A stretch of DNA of 64,000 nt from Desulfitibacter alkalitolerans DSM 16504 (lineage in GTDB: Bacteria > Bacillota > DSM-16504 > Desulfitibacterales > Desulfitibacteraceae): positions 1,180,627-1,244,626 of the forward strand of contig NZ_KK211100.1 of the NCBI RefSeq assembly GCF_000620305.1, in the 5' to 3' direction. The notes below the pieces were generated by a model that saw nothing but the letters and a program-made list of their open reading frames with translations, was not told the origin of the DNA and made no database searches. Within the stretch, counting starts at the first letter, position 1, and the number at the start of each line of letters is the position of its first letter. Positions 56,197 through 64,000 of this stretch are shown piece after piece. The position numbers were made by a program, and so were the translations under genes.

Positions 56197-57276
56197 TCAA
56201 TCCCCAAAGGACAGGCCTATCTCTCTGCATGTCTTGACTAATGGGTCATCTATAGGTACCAGGCGGACCCCCTTGACTTGTTCTAAAGGGATGCTGGTAA
56301 TCTTATTTTCTCTAAGCACCACCATTTCACCAAATCTGCCTTTAGCAGCTAGCTCTGCTGCCCTGGCTCCCAGCTGGGTGGCAAAGACCCTGTCAAAGCT
56401 GTTGGGAGAACCTCCCCTCTGCAGGTGACCTAGAATTGTAGCCCTGGATTCTATCCCAGTGTATTCTTCAATAACCCTGGCCAGCCAGCTGCTGACACCG
56501 CCAAGTCTTGGAACGTTGAAAATATCCATGCCTATTCCTTCCCTGACAATCTGCTCGCCAGAGAGGGTTTTAATTCCTTCAGAAACTATGATCAAGCTAA
56601 AGCTTTTGCCCCTTGCTATCCTTTCCTGTATGGTTTTGTTGATGGATTCAAGATTATAGGGAATCTCTGGTATGAGTATGATATCTGCCCCGCCGGCAGC
56701 ACCCCCATGGAGGGCTATCCAGCCGGCATCCCTGCCCATTACTTCTAATATCATGACCCTGTGGTGAGATTCTGCTGTGGTATGGAGCCTGTCCAGGGCA
56801 TCTGTTGCAATATCAACTGCACTGTTAAAGCCGAAGGTCATTTCCGTTCCTACAATGTCATTGTCTATTGTCTTGGGTACCCCTATCACCTTAATATCAG
56901 TACTGGCAGATATCTGGTTGGCAAGCCTCATGGAGCCATCCCCTCCAATGACAACCAGACAGTCAAGCTTTAAAGCATGATAGTTTTCATTCATTGTCCC
57001 TGACATGTCTAGATAAACCTCTTTGCCGTCAACAATCTGCTTGAATTTAAAAGGGTTGTCCCTGTTGGTTGTGCCCAGGATGGTACCACCCCTGGATAGT
57101 ATTCCTGATACACTCTCATGGTTTAAAACAATATATCGGTTTTCAATAAGGCCTTTAAAACCATCTTTAAAACCAAATATTTCATGGCCTCGACCAATAC
57201 CCGAGCGTGTAATGGCTCTAATAACTGCATTTAATCCGGGACAATCCCCTCCACCTGTTAAGACTCCTATACGCAT
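56197..57276 (-). CDS. pfkA: 6-phosphofructokinase
   Basis: A 359-residue enzyme that phosphorylates fructose-6-phosphate. It begins RIGVLTGGGDCPGLNAVIRA. VIGGDGSMRLA and PKTIDNDIVGTEMTFGF hold catalytic and donor-binding residues, with LGHLQRGGSPNSFDRVFA near the C-terminus. Gly in GGDGS indicates ATP, whereas Lys in PKTIDND is typical of PPi-type enzymes, so the phosphate donor is ambiguous (group III). The gap 57277-57603 contains two copies of TTTACTTGCTTTA (57296-57308, 57313-57325) and a -10 TATAAT at 57562 for the next gene. Confidence 0.92.
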   Translation of the reverse strand: MRIGVLTGGGDCPGLNAVIRAITRSGIGRGHEIFGFKDGFKGLIENRYIVLNHESVSGILSRGGTILGTTNRDNPFKFKQIVDGKEVYLDMSGTMNENYHALKLDCLVVIGGDGSMRLANQISASTDIKVIGVPKTIDNDIVGTEMTFGFNSAVDIATDALDRLHTTAESHHRVMILEVMGRDAGWIALHGGAAGGADIILIPEIPYNLESINKTIQERIARGKSFSLIIVSEGIKTLSGEQIVREGIGMDIFNVPRLGGVSSWLARVIEEYTGIESRATILGHLQRGGSPNSFDRVFATQLGARAAELAAKGRFGEMVVLRENKITSIPLEQVKGVRLVPIDDPLVKTCREIGLSFGD

Positions 57277-57603
57277 TGTAAGACCCCTTTCTTTTTTTAC
57301 TTGCTTTACACCTTTACTTGCTTTAAACCCTAAAGCCTATTTTTTGCTAGTAAAATAGTATTTGGGCTTCTTGCAGCAGCATGGATTAATAATTAGCTAC
57401 ATTTTACCACTCTTGCGGCTATAGTTCTATGAAATAACTTCAAAAGGGAAGAATTTCAAAAACTATGCTGCATTATAGTATTAACAGCTATTTTTTACGG
57501 CTTCAACTTATAATGGCAAGCCTTTTGATGCTTAAGGAGTTTATTGATTGAGGCCATATGGTATAATTTATGTGAATAAAATAAATTACATGGGGAGGTC
57601 ACT

Positions 57604-58491
57604 ATGAAAAAAATAGGTTTTATTGGTCTAGGGACCATGGGCCTGCCAATGGCAAACAATCTTTTAAAAGCAGGTTATGAACTTATAGTGTATAATCGTT
57701 CAATGGACAGGGTGAAACTGTTAGAAGGTGAGCTGGTTACAGCAGCTGATACTCCTGCCGAAGCAGCTGCCAGAAGTGAGGTGGTTTTTACAATGCTTTC
57801 CGCAGACAAGGCTGTAGAAGAGATTGTCCTGGGCAGGGATGGCGTCATAGAAGGAGCAGCTTCAGGATTGATAGTTGTAGACTGCACCACCATCAATCCC
57901 GCCACGTCAAAAAAACTGGCTCAAGTCCTGGCTCATAAAGGCATGGAGTTTTTAGACGCTCCTGTTACAGGCAGTGAACCCCATGCCGTTAAGGGTGTAT
58001 TGACCTTCATGGTTGGCGGGAACAAAGAAATCTTTGATAAGTGCTTCCCTTTGTTTGAGGTCATGGGACAAAAGGCTGTACATGTGGGGGATCATGGAAC
58101 AGGTTCAACTGCAAAGCTGGCAAATAATCTTATTGCTGTAGTCAATATGCTTGCTCTTGCTGAGGGAGTTACCATGGCAGCAAAAGCAGGCATAAATCCA
58201 GAAACATTTATGAAGGTTATACAAGGTGGTGGAGCAGGCAGCGGCATGGCTGAATACAAGCTTCCCAAGATATATAATCGAGACTTTACACCTACCTTTA
58301 AAAATGACTTGATGTATAAGGATTTAAGCCTCATATCAGCTTTTGCAGCAGAAAATGAAGTGCCAGTACCAGCCTTGTCCATGACAAAGGAATTTTTCCG
58401 CATACTGCTAAACAAAGGTTTGGGACACGAGGACGTGTGTGCCATAGTAAAGCTTTATGAGGAGTGGGCAAGGGTAGAGGTAAAGAAGTGA
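57604..58491 (+). CDS. Beta-hydroxyacid dehydrogenase (3-hydroxyisobutyrate/tartronate semialdehyde reductase family)
   Basis: A 295-residue NAD(P) enzyme. GFIGLGTMGLPMANNLLKAG binds the cofactor, VDCTTINPATSKKLA and DAPVTGSEPHAVKGVLTFMV are substrate motifs, and GSTAKLANNLIAV holds the catalytic Lys. The substrate could be 3-hydroxyisobutyrate, tartronate semialdehyde or succinic semialdehyde. GGGGAGG precedes the ATG. It stands alone and its stop is followed at once by a structured repeat. Confidence 0.9.
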   Translation: MKKIGFIGLGTMGLPMANNLLKAGYELIVYNRSMDRVKLLEGELVTAADTPAEAAARSEVVFTMLSADKAVEEIVLGRDGVIEGAASGLIVVDCTTINPATSKKLAQVLAHKGMEFLDAPVTGSEPHAVKGVLTFMVGGNKEIFDKCFPLFEVMGQKAVHVGDHGTGSTAKLANNLIAVVNMLALAEGVTMAAKAGINPETFMKVIQGGGAGSGMAEYKLPKIYNRDFTPTFKNDLMYKDLSLISAFAAENEVPVPALSMTKEFFRILLNKGLGHEDVCAIVKLYEEWARVEVKK

Positions 58492-58492
58492 T

Positions 58493-58550
58493 GGGGGACT
58501 GACCCCTTTTGGGAGGAACTGGGAAGCCGTCAGGCTTTCTGGTTCCAACC
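58493..58550 (+). repeat. Structured repeat family, copy 1
   Basis: GGGGGACTGACCCCTTTTGG is followed by GGAACTGGGAAGCC-GTCA-GGCTTTCTGGTTCC, a 14-bp stem with G-U pairs. Other copies lie at 59613, 62440 and 63311. The first part can also form a short GGGG/CCCC stem with a T-run, like a terminator. Confidence 0.85.
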
Positions 58551-58628
58551 GTTTCCATTCCATCATGCCTGTTACGGCTGGGGCTAACCTGCACAATAAT
58601 AATTTGGATATAATCCTTTGTGCTGCAT

Positions 58629-58658
58629 TTGACTTAGTCTACAAGCTTAGTCTATAAT
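58629..58658 (+). promoter_or_regulatory. Promoter and direct repeats of the Phd/VapC operon
   Basis: TTGACT (58629-58634) and TATAAT (58653-58658) are 18 nt apart. CTTAGTCTA occurs twice within it (58633-58641, 58646-58654), a likely binding site for the antitoxin. The first gene starts 23 nt after the -10. Confidence 0.75.
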
Positions 58659-58680
58659 ATAATTAAGGTGGTGAGTATTT

Positions 58681-58920
58681 ATGACTGACAAGAAAATAAA
58701 TGTCCATGAAGCAAAAACCCATTTTTCAAAGCTTGTAGCACGTGTCATTAATGGTGAAGAATTTATTATTGCCAAAGCAGGGAAACCCGTAGCTCGGCTG
58801 CTCCCCATCAAGGAAAAAGCTTCCAAGAGACTTCCGGGAAGCGCTAAAGGTAAAATATTCATTAGTCCAGATTTTAACTCACCTCTTCCAGAAGATATGC
58901 TAAAGGAGTTTGAAGAATGA
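58681..58920 (+). CDS. Phd/YefM-family antitoxin
   Basis: A 79-residue protein. KINVHEAKTHFSKLVARVIN and FIIAKAGKPVARLLPIK are the hallmark of the family, while the C-terminal 25 residues should bind the toxin. The end overlaps the PIN gene by 4 nt (ATGA). It is expected to repress its own promoter through the repeats noted upstream. Confidence 0.92.
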   Translation: MTDKKINVHEAKTHFSKLVARVINGEEFIIAKAGKPVARLLPIKEKASKRLPGSAKGKIFISPDFNSPLPEDMLKEFEE

Positions 58921-59303
58921 AGATGCTTTTAGATACGCATGCTTTTCTTTGGTGGATTACAGATGATCCTCAATTATCCATTGCTGCTCGAAATATTATT
59001 AGTAATGGGGAAAACCAAATTTTTTTAAGTGCAGCTAGCGGATTGGAAATAGCAATAAAAGCCCGACTTGGCAAATTAAAAGTGCCTGCCAATGTTGAGC
59101 AGTTTATATTCGAACAGATGGCAGCTAATAATTTTGAAGTTTTACCTATCAAACTGAGCCATGCAGTACATGTTTATGCCCTACCCGACCACCATCGCGA
59201 TCCCTTCGATCGTCTCCTTATTTCTCAGGCACAGCTGGAAGACCTCTCCTTGATAACTGCGGATGCTCAAATTGCAAACTATGAAGTAAAGACAATATGG
59301 TAG
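58917..59303 (+). CDS. PIN-domain toxin (VapC family)
   Basis: A 128-residue ribonuclease toxin. LLDTHAFLWWITDDPQLS holds the first Asp, LGLEIAIKARLGKLKV the Glu, and HHRDPFDRLLISQA and LITADAQIANYEV the further acidic residues. All four catalytic positions are present, in contrast to the truncated PIN at 3513-3659. VapC toxins usually cut tRNA or rRNA. Confidence 0.93.
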   Translation: MKMLLDTHAFLWWITDDPQLSIAARNIISNGENQIFLSAASGLEIAIKARLGKLKVPANVEQFIFEQMAANNFEVLPIKLSHAVHVYALPDHHRDPFDRLLISQAQLEDLSLITADAQIANYEVKTIW

Positions 59304-59314
59304 AAATTCTATAT

Positions 59315-59581
59315 TTATTCTCTATTTTGCTTTAAATAAGCCAAGATTTCTTCTTGAAATTTTTCAATGTCATCCAGATTATTAGAGATAATTTCATATC
59401 TATAGGCATCTACCCCTACCTCCTCTAACAATTCGTCAAGATATAACTCTAAAAACGGCCTGAAATCAGCAGCCCGCCGAAGAATACTATCTTCATACTC
59501 TTCTTTATACTCTTTAGAAACACAATAAATACACTCCCCACAAATGGCTCTAGCTTGAAATACTGAGTAGGTTTCCTGCAA
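59315..59581 (-). CDS. Small acidic protein of unknown function
   Basis: An 88-residue acidic protein with Cys near the N-terminus (ARAICGECIYCVSKEYKEEY) that may bind a metal, followed by helices (RPFLELYLDELLEEVGVD). I do not recognise it. It is convergent with vapC, with a 11-nt gap. The start codon has no strong ribosome site. A real gene is likely but not certain. Confidence 0.5.
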   Translation of the reverse strand: MQETYSVFQARAICGECIYCVSKEYKEEYEDSILRRAADFRPFLELYLDELLEEVGVDAYRYEIISNNLDDIEKFQEEILAYLKQNRE

Positions 59582-59612
59582 AAAAACCAGGTCTAATGGG
59601 AAGGGGGTATTT

Positions 59613-59690
59613 AGGGGGACTGACCCCTTTTGACTCTTTTGGGAAGAACTGGAAAGCCATCAAGCTTTCTGGCTGTCAAATCAACGTACC
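59613..59690 (+). repeat. Structured repeat family, copy 2
   Basis: GGGGGACTGACCCCTTTTGA, then GAACTGGAAAGCC-ATCA-AGCTTTCTGGCTG. Changes on one arm are mirrored on the other (GAAAGC/GCTTTC). The following 59691-59865 contains CCTGTCCCCTTGTCTC repeats and no gene. Confidence 0.8.
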
Positions 59691-59865
59691 TGTCCCCTTG
59701 TCTCTCTGTCCCCTTGATTTTTATTACTTCCCAGCCCATTATATTGCTGCAGCTTCTATTTTAGTTTAGTAACTTTATTTAAATATAGAAAGTATAGCTT
59801 TATATGCAGGATATATACTACGAACAAAGAAATTGTTTTTAAAAATAGTTAAGGGGTGGGTTGTT

Positions 59866-61668
59866 ATGCAGAGTAAGGTTCATAATGAAGGCAAGAAACT
59901 AGCCCAGCTTACAAAGGTGTTGGCAGCAGCTGCCATGGGCATGGAAAAGGCAGATGCTGTTATTACAGGGGCAAAGATTGTCAATGTTAATACTGGAGAA
60001 ATAGAGCAAGGCAAGGATGTGGCAATTAAGGCAGGCAGGGTTGTTCTAGTAGGCAATTCAGAACATACCAGGGGTGATGATACTCAAATAATTGATGCTT
60101 CGGGATACTACCTCACACCAGGATTTTTGGACGGACATGTCCATGTGGAAAGCAGCATGGTCACTGTCACCCAGTTTGCCAGGGCTGTTTTGCCCAGGGG
60201 AACAACTACTGTCTTCATGGACCCCCATGAAATTGCCAATGTACTGGGAATGAATGGGGTCAAGCTCATGATAGAAGAAGGCAGGAAACTCCCCTTACGA
60301 GTCTATGCTACCATGCCGTCATGTGTTCCAGCAGCACCAGGCCTTGAAGATGCCGGGGCAGTATTTGGACCGGACGAAATAGCAGAGGCAATGGAATGGG
60401 ACGAAATCATAGGCTTGGGGGAAATGATGAACTTCCCCGGGGTAATATATGGTGATGCAGGTGCCCATGGAGAATTAGACGCCACCTTAAAAAGCGGCAA
60501 GGTTATTACAGGGCACTATTCTATACCGGATCTTGATATTGGGCTGCAGGCCTACGCTGCAACTGGCATTGCCTCCTGCCATGAAAGCACAACCATGGAA
60601 GACGCCCTGGTCAGGATGCGTTTGGGAATGTATACCAAGATGAGAGAAGGATCTGCCTGGCACGATGTAAAAGCAACTGTAAAATCCATTACAGAAAACA
60701 AAATAGATACCCGTTATGCTGTACTTGTATCAGATGACACACATCCCCATACCCTTTTAAACCAGGGACATTTGGACCATGTTGTCAAAAGAGCAATCCA
60801 GGAAGGGGTAAATCCCATTACTGCAATTCAAATGGTAACAATTAATACAGCACAGTGTTTTGAAGTAGACAGGTTCATGGGCAGCATTGCTCCCGGCAGA
60901 TATGCTGACATCCTGTTTATCAAAGACCTGGCTGATGTAAGTGTTGCCAGAGTCATGGCAGGTGGTAAGATTATAGCTGAAAATAACCAGCTGATTACAG
61001 AATTAGAAACCTTCTCTTATCCAGCTAGTGCCACCCAATCAGTTCATCTAAAGGAAAAGCTAGAGCCTAAACATTTCATCATTAAAGCTCCCATTAAAGA
61101 AGGCATGTCCAGGGTAAATGTAATGGAAATAATTGAAGCCCATGTTGGTACAAAGCACAGAATCATGGAATTACCTGTGGCAGATGGCATCCTCCAATTA
61201 GCTGATGATGTCCTTAAGGTAATGGTCATGGAACGCCATGGTGTTAATGGAACCAGTGGAATAGGCCTGGTTAAAGGCTTTGGTATCAAAGCCGGGGCAG
61301 TTGCCTCCACTGTGGCCCATGACAGCCACAACCTTTTGATAATGGGTGCAAATGACAGGGATATGGCCTATGCCGGCAATGTCCTGGCAGAACACGGTGG
61401 AGGAATGGTAGCTGTCAGAGACGAAAAAATACTGGCCTTGCTGCCCCTTCCCATTGCTGGGCTCATGTCACCAAGGCCTGTAGAGGAAGTCCAGGACCTT
61501 GTAGAAAAAACGGATAATGCATGGAAGGAACTGGGCTGTCAGCTGGTGTCTCCCTTTATGACCATGGCTTTAATAAGCCTGCCGGTGCTGCCTGAGCTAA
61601 GGCTCACAAATCGAGGCCTGATAGATACGGTAAACTTCAAGATAATCGACCTATTTGCAAAGGGATAA
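59866..61668 (+). CDS. ade: Adenine deaminase
   Basis: A 600-residue amidohydrolase that turns adenine into hypoxanthine and ammonia. GFLDGHVHVESSMVTVTQFA holds the HxH metal motif, and MDPHEIANVLGMNGVKLM, ITGHYSIPDL and SDDTHPHTLLNQGHLD follow. The C-terminal Ade domain has AHDSHNLLIMGANDRDMAYA. ATG 59866 is used because AAGGGGTGG lies upstream. No purine riboswitch was recognised in the leader. It is convergent with an SLH gene. Confidence 0.95.
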   Translation: MQSKVHNEGKKLAQLTKVLAAAAMGMEKADAVITGAKIVNVNTGEIEQGKDVAIKAGRVVLVGNSEHTRGDDTQIIDASGYYLTPGFLDGHVHVESSMVTVTQFARAVLPRGTTTVFMDPHEIANVLGMNGVKLMIEEGRKLPLRVYATMPSCVPAAPGLEDAGAVFGPDEIAEAMEWDEIIGLGEMMNFPGVIYGDAGAHGELDATLKSGKVITGHYSIPDLDIGLQAYAATGIASCHESTTMEDALVRMRLGMYTKMREGSAWHDVKATVKSITENKIDTRYAVLVSDDTHPHTLLNQGHLDHVVKRAIQEGVNPITAIQMVTINTAQCFEVDRFMGSIAPGRYADILFIKDLADVSVARVMAGGKIIAENNQLITELETFSYPASATQSVHLKEKLEPKHFIIKAPIKEGMSRVNVMEIIEAHVGTKHRIMELPVADGILQLADDVLKVMVMERHGVNGTSGIGLVKGFGIKAGAVASTVAHDSHNLLIMGANDRDMAYAGNVLAEHGGGMVAVRDEKILALLPLPIAGLMSPRPVEEVQDLVEKTDNAWKELGCQLVSPFMTMALISLPVLPELRLTNRGLIDTVNFKIIDLFAKG

Positions 61669-61697
61669 ATACAAGGATAAATATAGACAGACAAAAA

Positions 61698-61733
61698 GCC
61701 TCCCGTGGAGGAGAATACCATGGGAGACTTTTA
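61698..61733. terminator. Bidirectional terminator between ade and the SLH gene
   Basis: GCCTCCCGTGG pairs with CCATGGGAGAC (one mismatch and G-U pairs) and is followed by TTTTATTTT. The opposite side is AAAAA, so it can end both convergent genes. Confidence 0.8.
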
Positions 61734-61742
61734 TTTTCTTAT

Positions 61743-62372
61743 TTATTCAATTGGCTCTGCATACTGGAGGGTATCCAGGGTTCTTTTAAGCACTGTGGCT
61801 AACTCTGCCCTTGTAAGAGCAGCATCTGGAAAGAAGTTTTCACTGGTTCGACCCTTCATAATACCGGCATTGAATACAAAGGACAAGGCACTGCTTTCTT
61901 CTGAAGTCAAATCCATGGTATCTTCATATACGGGGAACATGAGGGTGGTTGCTACTGATAGTTTCTTAAATGCAAAGGACTTGTTTACTGCTATTGCTGC
62001 TTCCATTCTTGTTATTTCTTTTCCTGTATTAAAACCAAAATCTGGCTCATAATCAAACTCAAAAATTTTGTCCAGGTATTTCACAAGCTCTTCACCAGTA
62101 ACGGCCTTGTTTGGTTCAAACTCTCCCTCTAAATCTCCCCATACTCCCCTGGCTTCCAGAAGGGTTATATTTTCATATGCCCAGTGGTTTTCTATGTCGG
62201 TGAACCTTGTCTCCATGGCAATAGGTATCACCTCTCCTGCAGCAGGTGCAGATATGGGTATAATCTCTTCATAAGAAGCAGCTTTATCAGTATTTGCACC
62301 AGCTAAAGCCATTGTGGTTCCTCCTATTAGAATTGCACCTGCTAATACAGCCTTCAGTAACTTACTTTTCAT
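61743..62372 (-). CDS. Short SLH-domain surface protein
   Basis: A 209-residue exported protein. Residues 1-25 form a signal peptide (AVLAGAILIGGTTMALAGAN). Three SLH segments follow: FTDIENHWAYENITLLEARG, FEFDYEPDFGF-type spacing with TRMEAAIAVNKSF, and FFPDAALTRAELATVLKRTL. It consists of little else, so it may anchor on wall polymer as a small S-layer component. GGGAGG precedes the ATG. Confidence 0.88.
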   Translation of the reverse strand: MKSKLLKAVLAGAILIGGTTMALAGANTDKAASYEEIIPISAPAAGEVIPIAMETRFTDIENHWAYENITLLEARGVWGDLEGEFEPNKAVTGEELVKYLDKIFEFDYEPDFGFNTGKEITRMEAAIAVNKSFAFKKLSVATTLMFPVYEDTMDLTSEESSALSFVFNAGIMKGRTSENFFPDAALTRAELATVLKRTLDTLQYAEPIE

Positions 62373-62439
62373 AGATTAACAGCCTCCCTTTCATGTAGTT
62401 ATCTTATTAGACGCAGGAAACGGGAGGTTTGTTCCCTGA

Positions 62440-62505
62440 TGGGGGACTGACCCCTTTTGGGAGGATCTGGAAAGCTGTCAGGTTTTTTGGTTCCGACCAA
62501 GTATA
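62440..62505 (+). repeat. Structured repeat family, copy 3
   Basis: GGGGGACTGACCCCTTTTGG and then GGATCTGGAAAGCT-GTCA-GGTTTTTTGGTTCC. G-U pairs keep the stem despite changes. Confidence 0.8.
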
Positions 62506-62534
62506 ACCGTCATTTTTAAGCAGTCAGCCCATTC

Positions 62535-63278
62535 TTAAATAATTGAAGTGCCTAAAAATATTTTAAGCTTATATTCGCCATCTTCAAGCAGATAGGGATC
62601 ATAAAGATGATCCAAATTCATTACATCCATTTTTAATTGGCACTCGCTGAAGACCTTCACCCATTCCGCATAAGTAAACAACCCTAGTGTGTGAGTCTCG
62701 TGGTGGATGTTTAACTCACCATTCTGGCGGATCAGGTAGATCATTGTGGCTTCATAGGTGCCGTCAGATAAGATAAAATTACTCTCGAATACAGTGATAT
62801 GAATGTCATCTTTTTCACCGCTATAGGCAAAATTATTGTTTTTGAATTCTTCCTTGATATGGGCGACAACCAACAGAACCCCGTCAGGCTGTAAGTGTTT
62901 TTTCGCAGTCTTCAGGGTGGCCGTTAAGTCCTCAAAGGTACGCATATACATAACGGAATCTGGTATAGCAACTACATCGAATTTCTTGCCTAGTTCAACA
63001 TTTCTCATGTCACCTTTTATATATACGATTTCCGAATTTGTCGCGCTCGCAATGCTGAGCATCCCATCGCTAAGGTCAACGCCTGTAACTGAAAAATATT
63101 TTTTGAAATGAAAATCATGTCCTCCTGCGCCGCAGCCAAGATGCAGCATTGTAGGTTTCTTTCCAGAAACGCGGCCTTCTAGGGACTTTACGTAGATCAT
63201 CGCCTCATCTTTATAGGTTTCCGGTGCGGCAAGAATATGCTCTGTCCAAGCCAGATCATTATAAGCCTTCCAACTCAT
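62535..63278 (-). CDS. Class I SAM-dependent methyltransferase
   Basis: A 247-residue methyltransferase. MLHLGCGAGGHDFHFKKYFS is motif I, TGVDLSDGMLSIA binds SAM, and YIKGDMRNVELGKKFDVV is motif III region. It is similar to Methyltransf_25/11 proteins. The substrate is unknown. GAGATGAG precedes the start. Confidence 0.85.
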   Translation of the reverse strand: MSWKAYNDLAWTEHILAAPETYKDEAMIYVKSLEGRVSGKKPTMLHLGCGAGGHDFHFKKYFSVTGVDLSDGMLSIASATNSEIVYIKGDMRNVELGKKFDVVAIPDSVMYMRTFEDLTATLKTAKKHLQPDGVLLVVAHIKEEFKNNNFAYSGEKDDIHITVFESNFILSDGTYEATMIYLIRQNGELNIHHETHTLGLFTYAEWVKVFSECQLKMDVMNLDHLYDPYLLEDGEYKLKIFLGTSII

Positions 63279-63310
63279 CTCTTTTCACCTCTTTTCAACC
63301 GTGCTTCCTT

Positions 63311-63345
63311 GGGGGACTGACCCCTTTTGGGAGGAACTGGGAAGT
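63311..63345 (+). repeat. Structured repeat family, copy 4 (shortened)
   Basis: GGGGGACTGACCCCTTTTGG and GGAACTGGGAAG are present, but the right arm of the long stem is missing. The copy stops at the dprA stop codon. Confidence 0.75.
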
Positions 63346-64000
63346 TAACGGGAGATTTTTCCTCCAGGACGTCTCCTTATTTTCCCCTTTAATTCTAGTA
63401 TGGATAAGGCTTCTAGGAAACTCGATAGATTTCTTTGAAAAGGCTGTGCTAGCTGGTCTTCATTCAAAGTCATGTTTCCTAAAAATTCTAGGATTTGCTC
63501 TTCTATTAACGAATTTCCAATTTCATCTGCTGAGTTTTCCAGGTGGGTTTTAAACGTCATGTGTTTTGGTTTCAATTTGTCATTTGGCTCGGTAAATTCT
63601 ACTATATCTAGTATATCCAATGCCAGCTGATATGGCTCTATATATATTTGTGCACCATTTTTGATTAACCTGTTTGTGCCCTTACCTTCACTATGATAAA
63701 TTCCACTGGGGACTGCCAAAACTGTCCTATTATTTTCCATTCCCCACTGGGCGGTGATTAAACTGCCGCTATAAAGGCTGGCTTCCACTACCAATATTTT
63801 GTGAGCCCAGGCACTGATTAAGTAGTTCCTCATGGGGAAATTGGCTCTCCTGGCAGGTGTCCCTGGTGGATACTGGGATACGACAGCACCCTTTTCTATT
63901 ATTGCTTCCATTAGACCTTGATGCTCCTTTGGATAGCAAATATCCACTCCATTTCCTAGAAAGGCCAGGGTATACCCACCTTCCTTCAAACATGCTGTAT
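63345..64000 (-). CDS. dprA: DNA-processing protein DprA (Smf), C-terminal part
   Basis: The frame is open to the right edge, so the N-terminus is missing. LAFLGNGVDICYPKEHQGLM, GTPARRANFPMRNYLISAWA, LVVEASLYSGSLITAQWGME and VLAVPSGIY match the Rossmann core of DprA, which loads RecA on incoming single-stranded DNA. The last 60 residues (EEQILEFLGNMTLNEDQLAQ) are the winged-helix end found in many Firmicutes DprA. At least 214 residues are visible. Confidence 0.92.
   Translation of the reverse strand, partial: TACLKEGGYTLAFLGNGVDICYPKEHQGLMEAIIEKGAVVSQYPPGTPARRANFPMRNYLISAWAHKILVVEASLYSGSLITAQWGMENNRTVLAVPSGIYHSEGKGTNRLIKNGAQIYIEPYQLALDILDIVEFTEPNDKLKPKHMTFKTHLENSADEIGNSLIEEQILEFLGNMTLNEDQLAQPFQRNLSSFLEALSILELKGKIRRRPGGKISR

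Noticed and set aside
59691..59865. Purine riboswitch before adenine deaminase
   Set aside because: The conserved junction bases and pairing stems of the purine aptamer are not present.

Overview
The window looks like chromosome from a low-GC, Gram-positive anaerobe of the Clostridia (Peptococcaceae/Syntrophomonadaceae type). Evidence: strong AGGAGG-type ribosome binding sites, SLH-domain surface proteins, copper-amine-oxidase-N domains, a sigma-54 regulator over an alanine pathway, Wzm/Wzt polysaccharide export, and several toxin-antitoxin pairs. No rRNA, tRNA or CRISPR array was found.

Region 1 (1-5106) is the most unusual part. Small accessory genes (an AbrB/RelE-type pair, a ribbon-helix-helix protein, a retropepsin-like protease with a partner, a copper-amine-oxidase-N protein, an AbrB antitoxin with a cut-down PIN toxin, and VanW) sit one or two at a time between six imperfect palindromes. 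The palindromes have outer TAAC/GTTA boxes and inner complementary arms like integron attC sites. I read this as a gene-cassette array without an integrase in view. Region 2 (5404-8101) holds a HEPN/nucleotidyltransferase pair, a 14-residue-repeat coiled-coil protein, a GrpB-family protein and a pRiA4b-ORF3-like gene with a probable frameshift.

Region 3 (8313-14074) is an alanine-use locus on the minus strand: Na+/alanine symporter, alanine dehydrogenase behind a clear -24/-12 promoter, its probable ACT-PAS-AAA+-Fis regulator, and an Ldh2-family dehydrogenase. Region 4 (14239-22801) carries an SLH/GLUG surface protein, a lipoprotein, a 7TM histidine kinase convergent with its probable response regulator, a kinase-like sensor lacking the ATPase domain, and a TPR protein. 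Region 5 (22860-24795) is a DarTG toxin-antitoxin pair.

Region 6 (25066-52753) is a 27.7-kb minus-strand polysaccharide cluster: dTDP-rhamnose genes (rmlBACD order), an aminotransferase/acetyltransferase pair, glycosyltransferases, Wzm/Wzt, a methyltransferase-coiled-coil protein, a polyprenyl-phosphate sugar transferase, an O-antigen-ligase/TPR protein, galE, galU and ugd. It could build an S-layer glycan or a cell-wall polysaccharide. Two adjacent genes are split by an IS1182-family and an IS21-family element. In both cases removing the element and one target duplication restores the reading frame exactly.

Region 7 (53202-64000) mixes a Uma2-type nuclease with an HTH, an IS1595-family transposase, an HDAC-like deacetylase, phosphofructokinase, a beta-hydroxyacid dehydrogenase, a Phd/VapC pair, adenine deaminase, another SLH protein, a methyltransferase and the C-terminal part of DprA. 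A structured repeat beginning GGGGGACTGACCCC occurs four times among these genes.
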